Assembly: GCF_947502895.1 (NCBI RefSeq)
Contig: NZ_CANNBM010000002.1
Coordinates: 434,001 to 498,000 of the forward strand
Direction: 5' to 3'
From: an uncultured Sulfitobacter sp.
Lineage (GTDB): Bacteria; Pseudomonadota; Alphaproteobacteria; Rhodobacterales; Rhodobacteraceae
DNA: 64,000 nucleotides
A program made the position numbers and the translations under genes. A model generated the notes under the pieces. It saw only the letters and a list, made by a program, of their open reading frames with translations, did no database searches and was not told where the DNA came from. Below, piece after piece: positions 43,717 to 52,455 of this stretch (position 1 is the stretch's first letter; the number at the start of each line of letters is the position of its first letter).

Positions 43717-44522
43717 TCAGGAATGTGTTGACCATTGCGGGCTCCGACCCGTCCGGTGGAGCAGGAATTCAGGCCGACCTCAAAGCATTTGCAGCCAACG
43801 GTGTCTACGGGATGGCGGCAATCACAGCGCTTACCGCGCAGAACACGCAAGGGGTGCGCGGAGTCGAGCTTGTCGCGCCGACGTTTGTTCAGGCGCAGAT
43901 TGATGCCGTCTTTGCCGATGTCCGCGTTGATGCCGTTAAAATCGGGATGATCGCAACCGCCGAGATCGCACTGGCGGTTGCCAAGGCGTTATCCGACCAT
44001 CAACAAATACCCATTGTACTGGATCCGGTGATGGTCGCGAAGGGGGGCGCCCCCCTGCTGCAAGACGACGCGATGGAGGCACTGCGAACTGCCCTTGTTC
44101 CCTTGGCAACGGTCCTGACCCCGAACTTGCCAGAGGCCGCGCGACTGCTGCAGCAGCCTGAGGCGGAAAACCGTGACGCAATGGCGACCCACGCCAGAGC
44201 ACTCGCTGATCTGGGGCCCCAAGCTGCGTTGGTAAAGGGCGGCCACCTTGCTGGCGATGAAAGCCCCGATGTTCTTTGGGATGGTTCTGCACTTCATTGG
44301 ATTGAGGGCATGCGTACGGACACAAAGAACACTCATGGCACCGGCTGCACCTTGTCTTCATCGATTGCAGCCCAGCTTGCCCAAGGCCTGACGCCAAGGG
44401 CCGCAGTCGCAAAAGCCAAGCGCTATGTCTCCGGTGCGATTGCGGCGTCAGACCAACAGACAGTCGGGCACGGCCACGGGCCGGTCCATCATTTTTATGA
44501 CCTTTGGAAGGATAAAACATGA
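43713..44522 (+). CDS. thiD: Hydroxymethylpyrimidine/phosphomethylpyrimidine kinase
   Basis: This 269-residue ribokinase-like enzyme phosphorylates HMP and HMP-P. Conserved features are the start VLTIAGSDPSGGAGIQADLK, DAVKIGMIATAEIA, VLDPVMVAKGGAPLL, LTPNLPEAARL, LVKGGHL and NTHGTGCTLSSSIAAQLAQG with the catalytic Asp site replaced in usual fashion by the GTGC anion hole. It overlaps both neighbours by ATGA. Together with ThiM and ThiE it allows use of scavenged thiamine precursors. Confidence 0.95.
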   Translation: MIRNVLTIAGSDPSGGAGIQADLKAFAANGVYGMAAITALTAQNTQGVRGVELVAPTFVQAQIDAVFADVRVDAVKIGMIATAEIALAVAKALSDHQQIPIVLDPVMVAKGGAPLLQDDAMEALRTALVPLATVLTPNLPEAARLLQQPEAENRDAMATHARALADLGPQAALVKGGHLAGDESPDVLWDGSALHWIEGMRTDTKNTHGTGCTLSSSIAAQLAQGLTPRAAVAKAKRYVSGAIAASDQQTVGHGHGPVHHFYDLWKDKT

Positions 44523-45283
44523 GCAAAGCACTTAGCGAACAGACCGTTTTGGTGACCGGTGCGGGGCGAGGGTTGGGCGCTGCCATCGCAAGCGCCTTCG
44601 CCCGCGAAGGTGCGAACGTGGTCATCAACTACCGCAACAGCAAGGCCGCCGCTGAAATTCTTGCGGATGGTCTTGGGGAACATGCGATGGCCTTGCAGGC
44701 CGATGTGCAAGATGCGGGCGCGGTGACGCACATGGTCGAAAAGGCCGAAGCACATTTCGGACCCATAACGACCATCGTCCACAACGCCTTGGCCGATTAC
44801 AGCTTTGATGGCGACGCACGGTCACCGATTGAGGCGGTAACGGCAGCTGAGATGCTGTCCCAGCACAACACTGCTGTGCTTGGGGCACTAAACGTCATGC
44901 AAGCCACGACGCCTGCGATGACGAAGGCAGGTTTTGGGCGCATCATCACCATCGGCACGAACCTCTTCCAGAATCCGGTCGTGCCTTACCACGACTATAC
45001 CTCGGCCAAGGCCGCCTTGCTCGCCTTGACGCGCACGGCGGCCGCCGAATTGGGACCAAAGGGTATCACGGTCAACATGGTCTCTGGCGGTTTGCTGCGG
45101 ACCACCGACGCCAGCGCCGCGACACCGGCAGAGGTTTTTGACTATATCGCGGGCGTCACGCCGCTGCGGTCTGTCACCACACCACAAGAAGCAGCGGACG
45201 CAGTTCTTTTCTTCGCAAGCCCTTGGGCACGGGCTGTAACCGGTCAGAACCTCATCGTCGACGGCGGTCTGGTGTCTGGATGA
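44519..45283 (+). CDS. SDR-family oxidoreductase in the thi operon
   Basis: This 254-residue Rossmann protein resembles 3-oxoacyl-ACP reductases. The cofactor motif is TGAGRGLGAAIASAFA, with INYRNSKAAAE favouring NADP. Active-site Tyr and Lys are in YHDYTSAKAALLALTR. The catalytic Ser region reads IITIGTNLFQNP, where Thr or Gly stands in place of the usual Ser, and the NAG motif reads HNALADYSF. The gene overlaps thiD (ATGA) and ends the riboswitch-led operon, so a thiamine link is suggested, but no thiamine step is assigned to such an enzyme; the substrate is unknown. Confidence 0.85.
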   Translation: MSKALSEQTVLVTGAGRGLGAAIASAFAREGANVVINYRNSKAAAEILADGLGEHAMALQADVQDAGAVTHMVEKAEAHFGPITTIVHNALADYSFDGDARSPIEAVTAAEMLSQHNTAVLGALNVMQATTPAMTKAGFGRIITIGTNLFQNPVVPYHDYTSAKAALLALTRTAAAELGPKGITVNMVSGGLLRTTDASAATPAEVFDYIAGVTPLRSVTTPQEAADAVLFFASPWARAVTGQNLIVDGGLVSG

Positions 45284-45344
45284 GGAAGACAAAAACAGCC
45301 CGCCAAAGCGGAGATATCAGAGGTCGGCTTGTCCACACAGCGGA

Positions 45345-45376
45345 GATCAGCGGGGGAATATATCCCCCGCCTGATC
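45345..45376. terminator. Bidirectional hairpin between thi operon and aminotransferase
   Basis: GATCAGCGGGGGA and TCCCCCGC-CTGATC form a stem of about 14 pairs with one bulged C around an ATATA loop. It lies between convergent genes. No T-run follows on either strand, but the stability and position support a shared terminator. Confidence 0.7.
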
Positions 45377-45377
45377 G

Positions 45378-46502
45378 TCACAAAACCTTGTCTACAACCA
45401 CCTTCAAACGCCCCAGCGTGCCATCCACATCATAGAGCTTGTCCAGTCCGAACAGCCCCAGACGGAAAGTGCTGAATCCCTCGGGCTCGCCCACTTGCAG
45501 CGGTACACCTGCGGCAATCTGCATGCCGTGCGCCATGAACGCCTTGCCCGTTTTCACATCGGGGTCTTCCGTATAGCTCACCACCACACCCGGCGCGCCA
45601 TACCCCTCAGCGGCGACAGATTTGATACCTTTTTCGGCCATCATCTCGCGCACACCTTCACCCAGTTTCCACTGCGCTTCCTTCAACCGCTCAAAGCCAA
45701 AGTCTTTGGTCTCGCGCATGGTATCGCGGAACACGCGCAGCGCATCCGTGGGCATTGTCGCGTGGTAGGCGTGGCCACCATCAAGATAGGCCTGCATGAT
45801 TGCATGCCATTTCCCCAGATCAATCGCGAAGCTGTCCGACGTCGTCTCGCCCAACTTTTCCACAGCACGGGCGGATAGCATAACCAAACCCGCACAGGGT
45901 TGCGCGCTCCACCCCTTTTGCGGTGCAGAGATCAACACATCCACGCCGAGTGCCTCCATATCGACCCATGCGCAACCAGACGCGATGCAATCAAGTACCA
46001 TCAGGGCTCCCACCTCATGGGCAGCCTCTGACATGGCGCTAATGTATCGATCCGGCAGGATCACACCCGCGGACGTCTCTACATGCGGTGCGAAAACAAC
46101 TTGTGGCTTTTGGGTGCGGATGGCCTCCACAACGTCTTCAATCGGCGCAGGCGCATAAGGTGCAGGTGCTGCATTGCCCTGCGGGCGCGCTTTTATCACT
46201 GTCGTGTTGGCGGTCAGGCCGCCAGTTTCAATGATCTGGCTCCAGCGGTAGGAAAACCAGCCATTGCGCACAACCAGTACATCGCGGTCTCGCGCGAACT
46301 GGCGGGCAACCGCTTCCATTCCGTAAGAGCCACCACCCGGGATCACAACTGCAGATGCTGCACCATAGACTTCACACAACATTTCGTGAATGTCGCGCAT
46401 CACCTGCTGAAACGTGCCGCTCATGGAATTGAGCGATCGGTCGGTAAAAACCACCGAAAATTCATCCAGTCCTTGCGGGTCTACAGTGTCAAGTAGTGCC
46501 AT
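45378..46502 (-). CDS. Class V aminotransferase (alanine-glyoxylate type)
   Basis: This 374-residue PLP enzyme is of the AGXT/serine-pyruvate aminotransferase group. The cofactor pocket includes IPGGGSYGMEAVARQFA, FAPHVETSAGV, MVLDCIASGCAWVDMEALG and the Schiff-base lysine in ISAPQKGWSAQPC. The C-terminal part contains GYGAPGVVVSYTEDPDVKTG and FRLGLFGLDKLYDVDGTL. A transamination between small amino acids and glyoxylate or pyruvate is likely; serine, alanine or aspartate as donor cannot be separated by eye. It is a single gene with its own promoter; the Lrp pair lies upstream on the same strand. Confidence 0.86.
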   Translation of the reverse strand: MALLDTVDPQGLDEFSVVFTDRSLNSMSGTFQQVMRDIHEMLCEVYGAASAVVIPGGGSYGMEAVARQFARDRDVLVVRNGWFSYRWSQIIETGGLTANTTVIKARPQGNAAPAPYAPAPIEDVVEAIRTQKPQVVFAPHVETSAGVILPDRYISAMSEAAHEVGALMVLDCIASGCAWVDMEALGVDVLISAPQKGWSAQPCAGLVMLSARAVEKLGETTSDSFAIDLGKWHAIMQAYLDGGHAYHATMPTDALRVFRDTMRETKDFGFERLKEAQWKLGEGVREMMAEKGIKSVAAEGYGAPGVVVSYTEDPDVKTGKAFMAHGMQIAAGVPLQVGEPEGFSTFRLGLFGLDKLYDVDGTLGRLKVVVDKVL

Positions 46503-46639
46503 GGTCGATCCTCCAACAGATGCTTACACAATCTGCATAGAAACTGTGCTGACCATTGGCAAAGTCTATCTGGGTATACAAACGGCTAATCGCGCGCTCT
46601 CATGGCGCAGTTGCGCGCAAAAGTTTCCAATGCGCCTCG

Positions 46640-47095
46640 TTATAACGGGCCTGCCAGCCGCTCCTCGCTCAACAGTACGTTCGCTTCCACTTCTCCTGCC
46701 CCCGGCAACGTCATGATCCGCCGCCGCAACACCCGCTCGAAATCAGGCAGGTCCCGCGCGACAACGCGCAAGCGGTAATCATAGAGGCCAAGGACATGCT
46801 CGACCGTCTGAACTTCGGGAATGGCTGTGACCGCGCGCTCGAAATCCTCAAGGCTGACACGGCCACGCAAAGCCAGTTTGACCCCCAGAAACACCGTCAC
46901 ACCAAAGCCGAGCTTTTCCGCATCCAGCCGCAGCTGCCGACCGCGAATGACCCCTGCCTGCTCCAACCGCCTGATCCGCCGCCACGTTGCAGGCTGGCTC
47001 AACCCCAACCGCCGGCCCAGTGCGCCCGCGCTCTGCGTCGCATCACGTGCCAAAGCGCGCAGCAATTGGGTATCAATCTCGTCCAGTTCCGTCAC
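46640..47095 (-). CDS. Lrp/AsnC-family regulator, second of pair
   Basis: This 151-residue protein has the N-terminal helix-turn-helix (ALGRRLGLSQPATWRRIRRL) and the C-terminal RAM/AsnC ligand domain (VFLGVKLALRGRVSLEDFER; TVEHVLGLYDYRLRVVARDL). The start appears to be GTG, overlapping the stop of the upstream Lrp gene (GTGA), so the two are translated together and may form a heteromer. Such proteins respond to amino acids. Confidence 0.9.
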   Translation of the reverse strand: MTELDEIDTQLLRALARDATQSAGALGRRLGLSQPATWRRIRRLEQAGVIRGRQLRLDAEKLGFGVTVFLGVKLALRGRVSLEDFERAVTAIPEVQTVEHVLGLYDYRLRVVARDLPDFERVLRRRIMTLPGAGEVEANVLLSEERLAGPL

Positions 47096-47547
47096 AGCGG
47101 CAGCCCCTCGCTGTTTTTGATCCGCGCCACATGCATAAGCGCCTCGATCTCCGAAATATGCGGCAGGGTCAAAATGGACTGACGGTATATCTGCTGGTAA
47201 TGCGCCATATCCCGCGCGATGATTGAGAGGCGCACATCAACGCGGCCCAAAAAGGTCTGTAATTCGACCACCTCTGGAACCTGACGGGCCTGCGCCATAA
47301 AGACGTCAAAGGCATTGCCTTGGGTTTTATCTAACGTGATCCTCAGCGAGACCTCGACCGCATAACCCAGTGCGGCCCAGTCGATGACAGCTGTCATTCC
47401 GCGCACCACACCCAGTTCCTGCATACGTGCAATGCGACGCGTCACACGTCCCGTGGTGATCCCCACGCGCTCCGCCAGCTCTGCCTGCGACAGACTTGGC
47501 TCGGCCTGCCAATAGCGAAGCAACCTCCGATCGTCATCATCGAGCAT
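47092..47547 (-). CDS. Lrp/AsnC-family regulator, first of pair
   Basis: This 151-residue protein begins MLDDDDRRLLRYWQAEPSLS, with the helix-turn-helix AELAERVGITTGRVTRRIAR and the ligand domain VSLRITLDKTQGNAFDVFMA through LQTFLGRVDVRLSIIARDM. ATG at 47547, with GGA seven bases upstream, was chosen over a GTG seven codons earlier. It is divergent from ilvC across about 130 bases, which makes branched-chain amino-acid control a reasonable guess. Confidence 0.9.
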   Translation of the reverse strand: MLDDDDRRLLRYWQAEPSLSQAELAERVGITTGRVTRRIARMQELGVVRGMTAVIDWAALGYAVEVSLRITLDKTQGNAFDVFMAQARQVPEVVELQTFLGRVDVRLSIIARDMAHYQQIYRQSILTLPHISEIEALMHVARIKNSEGLPL

Positions 47548-47677
47548 GAAAAATCCAATTATCTCCACATTGACGCATGATCTTCTTTATTTTTCCTTCT
47601 AAACTCATATCCTGACAATGGCAAACCGCACAAAACTCCCTATTGTGCACGACAGATCAAACAAAAGGGATAAAAAC

Positions 47678-48700
47678 ATGCGCGTTTATTATGACCGTGA
47701 CTGCGACGTAAACCTCATCAAGGACGCAAAAGTTGCGATTCTTGGCTATGGCTCACAGGGCCACGCCCACGCCCTCAACCTGCGCGATTCCGGCGCCAAG
47801 AACCTCGTCGTAGCGCTGCGCGAAGGTTCCCCGTCGCGCGCCAAAGCCGAAGGTGAAGGCCTTGAGGTTATGGACATCGCTTCCGCAGCCGCCTGGGCCG
47901 ACGTAATCATGTTCACGATGCCCGACGAGCTTCAGGCAGACACATACAAGAAGTATGTGCATGACAACATCCGCGAAGGTGCCGCCATCGCATTCGCCCA
48001 CGGTCTGAACGTACACTTCGGCCTGATTGAGCCAAAAGCAGGCGTCGACGTGATCATGATGGCGCCCAAAGGCCCTGGCCACACAGTGCGCGGCGAATAC
48101 ACCAAAGGCGGCGGCGTTCCTTGCCTTGTAGCTGTAAACCAAAACGCCTCGGGCAAGGCGCTGGAAATCGGCCTGTCCTATTGCTCCGCCATCGGCGGTG
48201 GCCGCTCCGGCATTATTGAGACGGACTTCCGCGAAGAATGCGAAACCGATCTGTTTGGTGAGCAGGCTGTCCTGTGTGGCGGTATCGTTGAACTGATCCG
48301 CATGGGCTTTGAAACACTTGTTGAAGCAGGCTATGAGCCAGAGATGGCCTATTTCGAGTGCCTGCACGAAACAAAGCTGATCGTGGACCTGATCTATGAA
48401 GGCGGCATCGCCAACATGGATTACTCCATCTCCAACACAGCCGAGTACGGCCAGTACGTCTCCGGCCCGCGCATCCTGCCCTACGACGAGACAAAGGCCC
48501 GCATGAAAGCAGTCCTCAGCGACATCCAGAGCGGCAAGTTCGTGCGTGACTTCATGCTTGAAAACGCAGTGGGTCAGCCCACGATCAAAGCATCCCGTCG
48601 CGCCAATGACGAGCACCAGATCGAGATCGTCGGCGGCAAGCTGCGCGACATGATGCCTTGGATCTCCGCTGGCAAGATGGTCGACAAAGCAAAGAACTAA
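47678..48700 (+). CDS. ilvC: Ketol-acid reductoisomerase (class I)
   Basis: This 340-residue NADPH- and Mg2+-dependent enzyme is of branched-chain amino-acid synthesis. It starts MRVYYDRDCDVNLIKDAKVA. The Rossmann motif is GYGSQGHAHALNLRDSG with the NADP-recognising REGSPSRAKAEGEGL. Metal and substrate residues lie in FREECETDLFGEQAVLCGG and the C-terminal ECLHETKLIVDLIYEGGI, and it ends KLRDMMPWISAGKMVDKAKN. Length and domain count are those of the short class I form. AAAAGGGATAAAAAC precedes the ATG. It is divergent from two Lrp-type regulators and followed by a strong terminator. Confidence 0.97.
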   Translation: MRVYYDRDCDVNLIKDAKVAILGYGSQGHAHALNLRDSGAKNLVVALREGSPSRAKAEGEGLEVMDIASAAAWADVIMFTMPDELQADTYKKYVHDNIREGAAIAFAHGLNVHFGLIEPKAGVDVIMMAPKGPGHTVRGEYTKGGGVPCLVAVNQNASGKALEIGLSYCSAIGGGRSGIIETDFREECETDLFGEQAVLCGGIVELIRMGFETLVEAGYEPEMAYFECLHETKLIVDLIYEGGIANMDYSISNTAEYGQYVSGPRILPYDETKARMKAVLSDIQSGKFVRDFMLENAVGQPTIKASRRANDEHQIEIVGGKLRDMMPWISAGKMVDKAKN

Positions 48701-48721
48701 ACTGTTCTACTGATGAAACGC

Positions 48722-48754
48722 AAAAAGGCCCAAGTAATCGCTTGGGCCTTTTTT
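48722..48754. terminator. Terminator of ilvC, usable in both directions
   Basis: AAAAAGGCCCAAG (48722-48734) pairs with CTTGGGCCTTTTTT around a TAATCG loop. The A-run on one side and T-run on the other make it a bidirectional rho-independent terminator shared with the leftward small-protein gene that ends at 48800. Confidence 0.95.
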
Positions 48755-48799
48755 GGTCAGGCCGCATGCTCCGCTTCGCTTTAGCATCCCCTAAACAGT

Positions 48800-48979
48800 C
48801 TATTTCGTGTCGACATCCGCTGGCGGCGCAGTTGAGGATTCATCTTTGGCCAGTGTAGATTTTGCGGCATCTTCCTGATCTCGCCGCGCATCCACTTTCC
48901 GCTTTGACATAAAGGCAACGGCGATCGCTGCAAAAAATGTTGTGAAGGCCAATCCGGCAGTCAGCAGGGTCCATTCCAT
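48800..48979 (-). CDS. 59-residue single-span membrane protein, unknown function
   Basis: AAGGAG stands 7 bases before an ATG that opens a 60-codon frame. The protein has one N-terminal hydrophobic helix (MEWTLLTAGLAFTTFFAAIA and three more residues), then MSKRKVDARRDQEDAAK and a serine/proline-rich acidic tail ending ADVDTK. Positive charges directly after the span predict a cytoplasmic C-terminus. It stops just before the bidirectional terminator shared with ilvC. Ribosome-binding site, codon use and composition all support a real gene. It resembles small uncharacterised membrane proteins of this group, but no family name was recognised. Confidence 0.75.
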   Translation of the reverse strand: MEWTLLTAGLAFTTFFAAIAVAFMSKRKVDARRDQEDAAKSTLAKDESSTAPPADVDTK

Positions 48980-49113
48980 CGTTTGTCTCCTTGGTTGCTT
49001 CTCCAGAAACTCAACACGGTCTCAGGCTACAGGGTTCCTGTTCATCTTGTCGCACGCGCTCTTCACCCAACATGGTGCTTGCTCCATCCCGCTGTTTCAC
49101 TCTATCTGGCAGG

Positions 49114-50034
49114 ATGAATACCTCCCCCCAGATTACTCCGCTTAGCTGGCTGATGGTTGCGGCCCTCGGTCTAACGTGGGGTGGCACGTTCATGGTGACC
49201 GAAGTTGCACTTGCAGGCGGGATGCCACCTTTTTGGCTGGCCGCTTCGCGTATAGGCTTTGCGGCACTGCTGATGAGCATGATCTGGCTCGCCCTTGGCA
49301 GGCCGCTCTTTTCTGGCCCGACCTCCCCCGCGGACCGCGCCAATATGGTTATCATTGGCGGGCTCAGCTCTGCTGTCCCCTTCTCGTTGCTGGCGTGGGG
49401 GCAGCAATATGTCACATCAGGATTTGCCGGAGTCTCAATGGCGGCTGTAGCATTGATCGTCTTGCCGCTGGCACATTTCACGGTGCCGGGTGAGCAGATG
49501 ACACCCCGCAAGACAATCGGTTTTGTGATCGGCTTTGTCGGTGTCGTCATCCTGATAGGTGCGCAAGCGTTCGAGGCCACGGGTGCCGCGTTCGAGACAC
49601 CGGGCCGCATCGCCTGCGTCCTCGCCGCCAGCTGCTATGCTATAGGCTCGATCATGCTGCGGCGGCTGCCTGATGCCCACCCTATCGGGTTGGCGACTGT
49701 CCTTTTGATTATCGGGGCTATCATGACGGTACCCTTGGCTTGGGCCATCGAAGGTCCCCCGCCGATACCAACCCCGCAGGTCATCGGGGTCTTGGCATTC
49801 CTTGGCCTAATCCCCACAGCAGGTGCAAATTTCTTGCGCGTCTTGGTTGTGCGCAGCGCAGGACCCGTCTTTATGTCCTTGGTGAATTATCAGGTTCCCG
49901 TCTGGTCCGTTGTACTTGGTGCCCTGATCCTCGGCGAGGCCCTGCCAAAGTCGCTTCTGCTGGCCATGTCACTGATCTTGCTGGGCGTTGGTCTCAGTCA
50001 ATACGGCGCATTGCGACGGCTCTTCAATCGCTAG
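49114..50034 (+). CDS. EamA/DMT-family transporter
   Basis: This 306-residue protein has ten predicted membrane spans in two EamA repeats. The first is led by GLTWGGTFMVTEVALAGGMP with the conserved F-A-RF-like PFWLAASRIGFAALLM, the second by GRIACVLAASCYAIGSIMLR, and it ends with SLVNYQVPVWSVVLGALILG. The family exports or imports metabolites such as amino acids; the substrate is unknown. The ATG follows GGCAGG closely, and a longer frame upstream overlaps the small-protein gene region and was rejected. It is convergent with glmM. Confidence 0.88.
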   Translation: MNTSPQITPLSWLMVAALGLTWGGTFMVTEVALAGGMPPFWLAASRIGFAALLMSMIWLALGRPLFSGPTSPADRANMVIIGGLSSAVPFSLLAWGQQYVTSGFAGVSMAAVALIVLPLAHFTVPGEQMTPRKTIGFVIGFVGVVILIGAQAFEATGAAFETPGRIACVLAASCYAIGSIMLRRLPDAHPIGLATVLLIIGAIMTVPLAWAIEGPPPIPTPQVIGVLAFLGLIPTAGANFLRVLVVRSAGPVFMSLVNYQVPVWSVVLGALILGEALPKSLLLAMSLILLGVGLSQYGALRRLFNR

Positions 50035-50085
50035 GTTTTCGTGCTGACCACACACGCAACCCCAGGCACAAGCGAAAGAAAATCA

Positions 50086-50102
50086 TGCAGGCACCGCCTG
50101 CA
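50086..50102. terminator. Small hairpin between EamA gene and glmM
   Basis: TGCAGGC and GCCTGCA form a 7-bp perfect stem with a 3-base loop between two convergent genes. There is no T-run, so its role as a terminator is uncertain. Confidence 0.35.
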
Positions 50103-50110
50103 CCACAAGA

Positions 50111-51460
50111 TCAAGTCGTGACAGCATCCTGAACGGCGGCAACCACGGATTTGACCGACCGCGCCATCAGCTCCGCATCTTCATGCTCTGCCATTACGCG
50201 CACCAAAGGTTCGGTTCCAGATTTTCTGATCAGCAGTCGCCCACCGCCCGCCAAGTCAGCCTCGGCTTGCGCAATCGCGGCCTGCACATGGCTGTCCTCC
50301 AATGGCACCTGCCCTGCCGCAAAGCGCACGTTTTCCAACAGCTGCGGCACTGGTTCAAATTGGTGCATCAACTCCGAAGCAGGTTTACCCGCGCGGATCA
50401 TTTCTGCGAGGAACTGCATGCCAGCCATCAGGCCGTCACCCGTCGTCGCGTAATCCGTCATTACGATGTGGCCCGATTGCTCACCCCCAAGGTTGAACCC
50501 CCCTGCCCGCATCCGCTCAACAACATAGCGGTCGCCCACGGCTGTCCGTTCCAGCGTAACACCACGGTCCGCCAGAAAATGCTCGAGCCCCAGATTACTC
50601 ATTACTGTGGCCACCAGAGCATCGCCCTTCAGACGTTCATCCGCTTTCCAACGCGCGGCCATCAGCGCCATAAACTGGTCCCCGTCCCCCACGCGCCCCT
50701 TTTCGTCCAGCAAGATTACGCGGTCGGCGTCACCGTCGAGACAGATACCGACATCCGCCCCATGCGCCACCACAGTCTCTGCTGCGGCCTCTGGATGGGT
50801 CGAACCACAAGCAGCGTTGATGTTATGTCCGTTGGGTGCAACCCCGACAGGGATCACCGTTGCACCTAGCTCCCAAAGGGTCATCGGGGCTACGTGGTGG
50901 GCAGCGCCGTTTGCGCAATCGATCACCACCTTCAACCCGTCCAGCCGCATCTGGCGCGGAAAACTGGATTTCACCCGCTCGATATAACGAAACCGGCTGT
51001 CATCAATCCGTTTGGCACGGCCGATCTCGGGCGCCGCCGTTGGCTCTACCCCCTGTGCCACCAGCGCCTCGATCTCGGCCTCAACCTGATCGGACAATTT
51101 AAAACCGTCAGGTCCGAAAAATTTAATTCCGTTGTCCTGCGCGGGATTATGACTTGCCGATATCATCACACCCAGGTCCGCGCGCATGGAGCGTGTAAGC
51201 AACCCCACAGCGGGTGTCGGAACCGGCCCCAACAGCAACACATTCATTCCTGTCGAGGTCAGCCCCGCTGTCAGCGCATTCTCGAACATATAACCCGACA
51301 GCCGCGTGTCTTTGCCGATTACCACACGGTGCACAGCAGATGCGCTTTCACGCCTGAAATACCGCCCCACAGCTGCGCCAATGCGCAGCGCCATTTCAGC
51401 AGTCATAGGGTGAATGTTAGCCGTGCCGCGCACGCCATCGGTACCAAAGAGTTTTGTCAT
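50111..51460 (-). CDS. glmM: Phosphoglucosamine mutase
   Basis: This 449-residue enzyme converts glucosamine-6-phosphate to glucosamine-1-phosphate for peptidoglycan and lipid A. The start is MTKLFGTDGVRGTANIHPMT. The phosphoserine loop is GVMISASHNPAQDNGIK, the metal loop DGDADRVILLDEKG, the sugar loop GGEQSGHIV and the phosphate site RKSGTEPLVRVMAE. AGGATCATAAT precedes the ATG, which comes one base after the folP stop codon. The folP-glmM order is common in proteobacteria. A longer in-frame start inside folP was rejected. Confidence 0.96.
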   Translation of the reverse strand: MTKLFGTDGVRGTANIHPMTAEMALRIGAAVGRYFRRESASAVHRVVIGKDTRLSGYMFENALTAGLTSTGMNVLLLGPVPTPAVGLLTRSMRADLGVMISASHNPAQDNGIKFFGPDGFKLSDQVEAEIEALVAQGVEPTAAPEIGRAKRIDDSRFRYIERVKSSFPRQMRLDGLKVVIDCANGAAHHVAPMTLWELGATVIPVGVAPNGHNINAACGSTHPEAAAETVVAHGADVGICLDGDADRVILLDEKGRVGDGDQFMALMAARWKADERLKGDALVATVMSNLGLEHFLADRGVTLERTAVGDRYVVERMRAGGFNLGGEQSGHIVMTDYATTGDGLMAGMQFLAEMIRAGKPASELMHQFEPVPQLLENVRFAAGQVPLEDSHVQAAIAQAEADLAGGGRLLIRKSGTEPLVRVMAEHEDAELMARSVKSVVAAVQDAVTT

Positions 51461-51461
51461 A

Positions 51462-52454
51462 TTATGATCCTGCCACGCTCGCGCGCCAAAGTGCAATAGC
51501 CTGCGCTGTTTGCGCAACGTCATGAACGCGTACTGTCTGTACGCCTTGTGAAATGCCCGCCAAAGCCACCGCGATTGAACCCGGTCCCCGGTCCTGCGCA
51601 TCTGGCGCGCCACCTATGGTTCCAATGAACCGTTTGCGCGATGCTCCCAGCAATACTGGAACCCCAAGCGTGTGGAACACACTCAGACGGGCGAGCAAAG
51701 CCAGATTATGGGCCTGCGTTTTACCAAATCCGATACCGGGGTCTACCGTGATCTTTTCTCGTGCGATGCCTTGGGCACCCAATGCGGCTATCCGCGCTTC
51801 CAGAAAATCAAAGACCTCAAGCACTACGTCATCGTACTGCGGGTCGTTTTGCATTGTTGCAGGGTCCAAGGGACCATGCATCACGCACACGCGCACACCA
51901 GCATCCGCAGCAACGCCTGCAAGGTCGGGATCATAAGTGAAACCCGACACATCATTGATCAGGTCTGCGCCAGCCCGCAGGGCCGCATGCGCAACTTGGG
52001 CCTTTCGCGTATCAACGGATATCGTCCCGCCAAAGCCTGCCGCCCGCAGCCCGACAATCACCGGCACAACACGAGATATCTCTTCATCTGCGGCAACCGT
52101 TTGCGCACCAGGGCGAGTGGACTCTCCCCCAATGTCCAGAATATCCGCGCCCGCCTTCGCCATTGCCAAACCACCTTCGATGGCATCCCCCGCAGCAGCA
52201 TGGACCCCTCCGTCAGAAAAACTGTCCGGTGTGGTGTTCACAATGCCCATAATGCGCGGACGCGGCGATTGCGGTGTTTCCAGCCGCGCCAGAATATCGT
52301 CTGGCGCATCGTCGGCTGCGATCACATAAGGTGCGGCGCCACGTTGCAAGACTTCAATCTGGTTGAACCACCCCCAGCCGGCAGCAAGCCTTCGGGCATC
52401 ACCTGCCCCGGCCACATCACATTGCACAACAGCGCGGTAATAGTGCCGCGTCAT
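51462..52454 (-). CDS. folP: Dihydropteroate synthase
   Basis: This 330-residue protein makes dihydropteroate from pterin diphosphate and p-aminobenzoate, the sulfonamide target. An N-terminal 65-residue extension (MTRHYYRAVVQCDVAGAGDA) is seen in this group. The synthase barrel has IMGIVNTTPDSFSDGG, DILDIGGESTRPGAQTV, SVDTRKAQVA, LINDVSGF and DPGIGFGKTQAHNLALL, ending with GASRKRFIG. The ATG lies one base after the folB stop. A long upstream in-frame extension lies inside folB and was rejected. Confidence 0.95.
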   Translation of the reverse strand: MTRHYYRAVVQCDVAGAGDARRLAAGWGWFNQIEVLQRGAAPYVIAADDAPDDILARLETPQSPRPRIMGIVNTTPDSFSDGGVHAAAGDAIEGGLAMAKAGADILDIGGESTRPGAQTVAADEEISRVVPVIVGLRAAGFGGTISVDTRKAQVAHAALRAGADLINDVSGFTYDPDLAGVAADAGVRVCVMHGPLDPATMQNDPQYDDVVLEVFDFLEARIAALGAQGIAREKITVDPGIGFGKTQAHNLALLARLSVFHTLGVPVLLGASRKRFIGTIGGAPDAQDRGPGSIAVALAGISQGVQTVRVHDVAQTAQAIALWRASVAGS

Positions 52455-52455
52455 T

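Noticed and set aside
46640..47547. Two adjacent Lrp-like proteins could be NirD/NirG/NirH or AhbAB haem decarboxylases.
   Set aside because: Both have full helix-turn-helix and RAM domains, and no haem d1 or nitrite reductase genes are nearby; their sequence fits classical Lrp/AsnC regulators.
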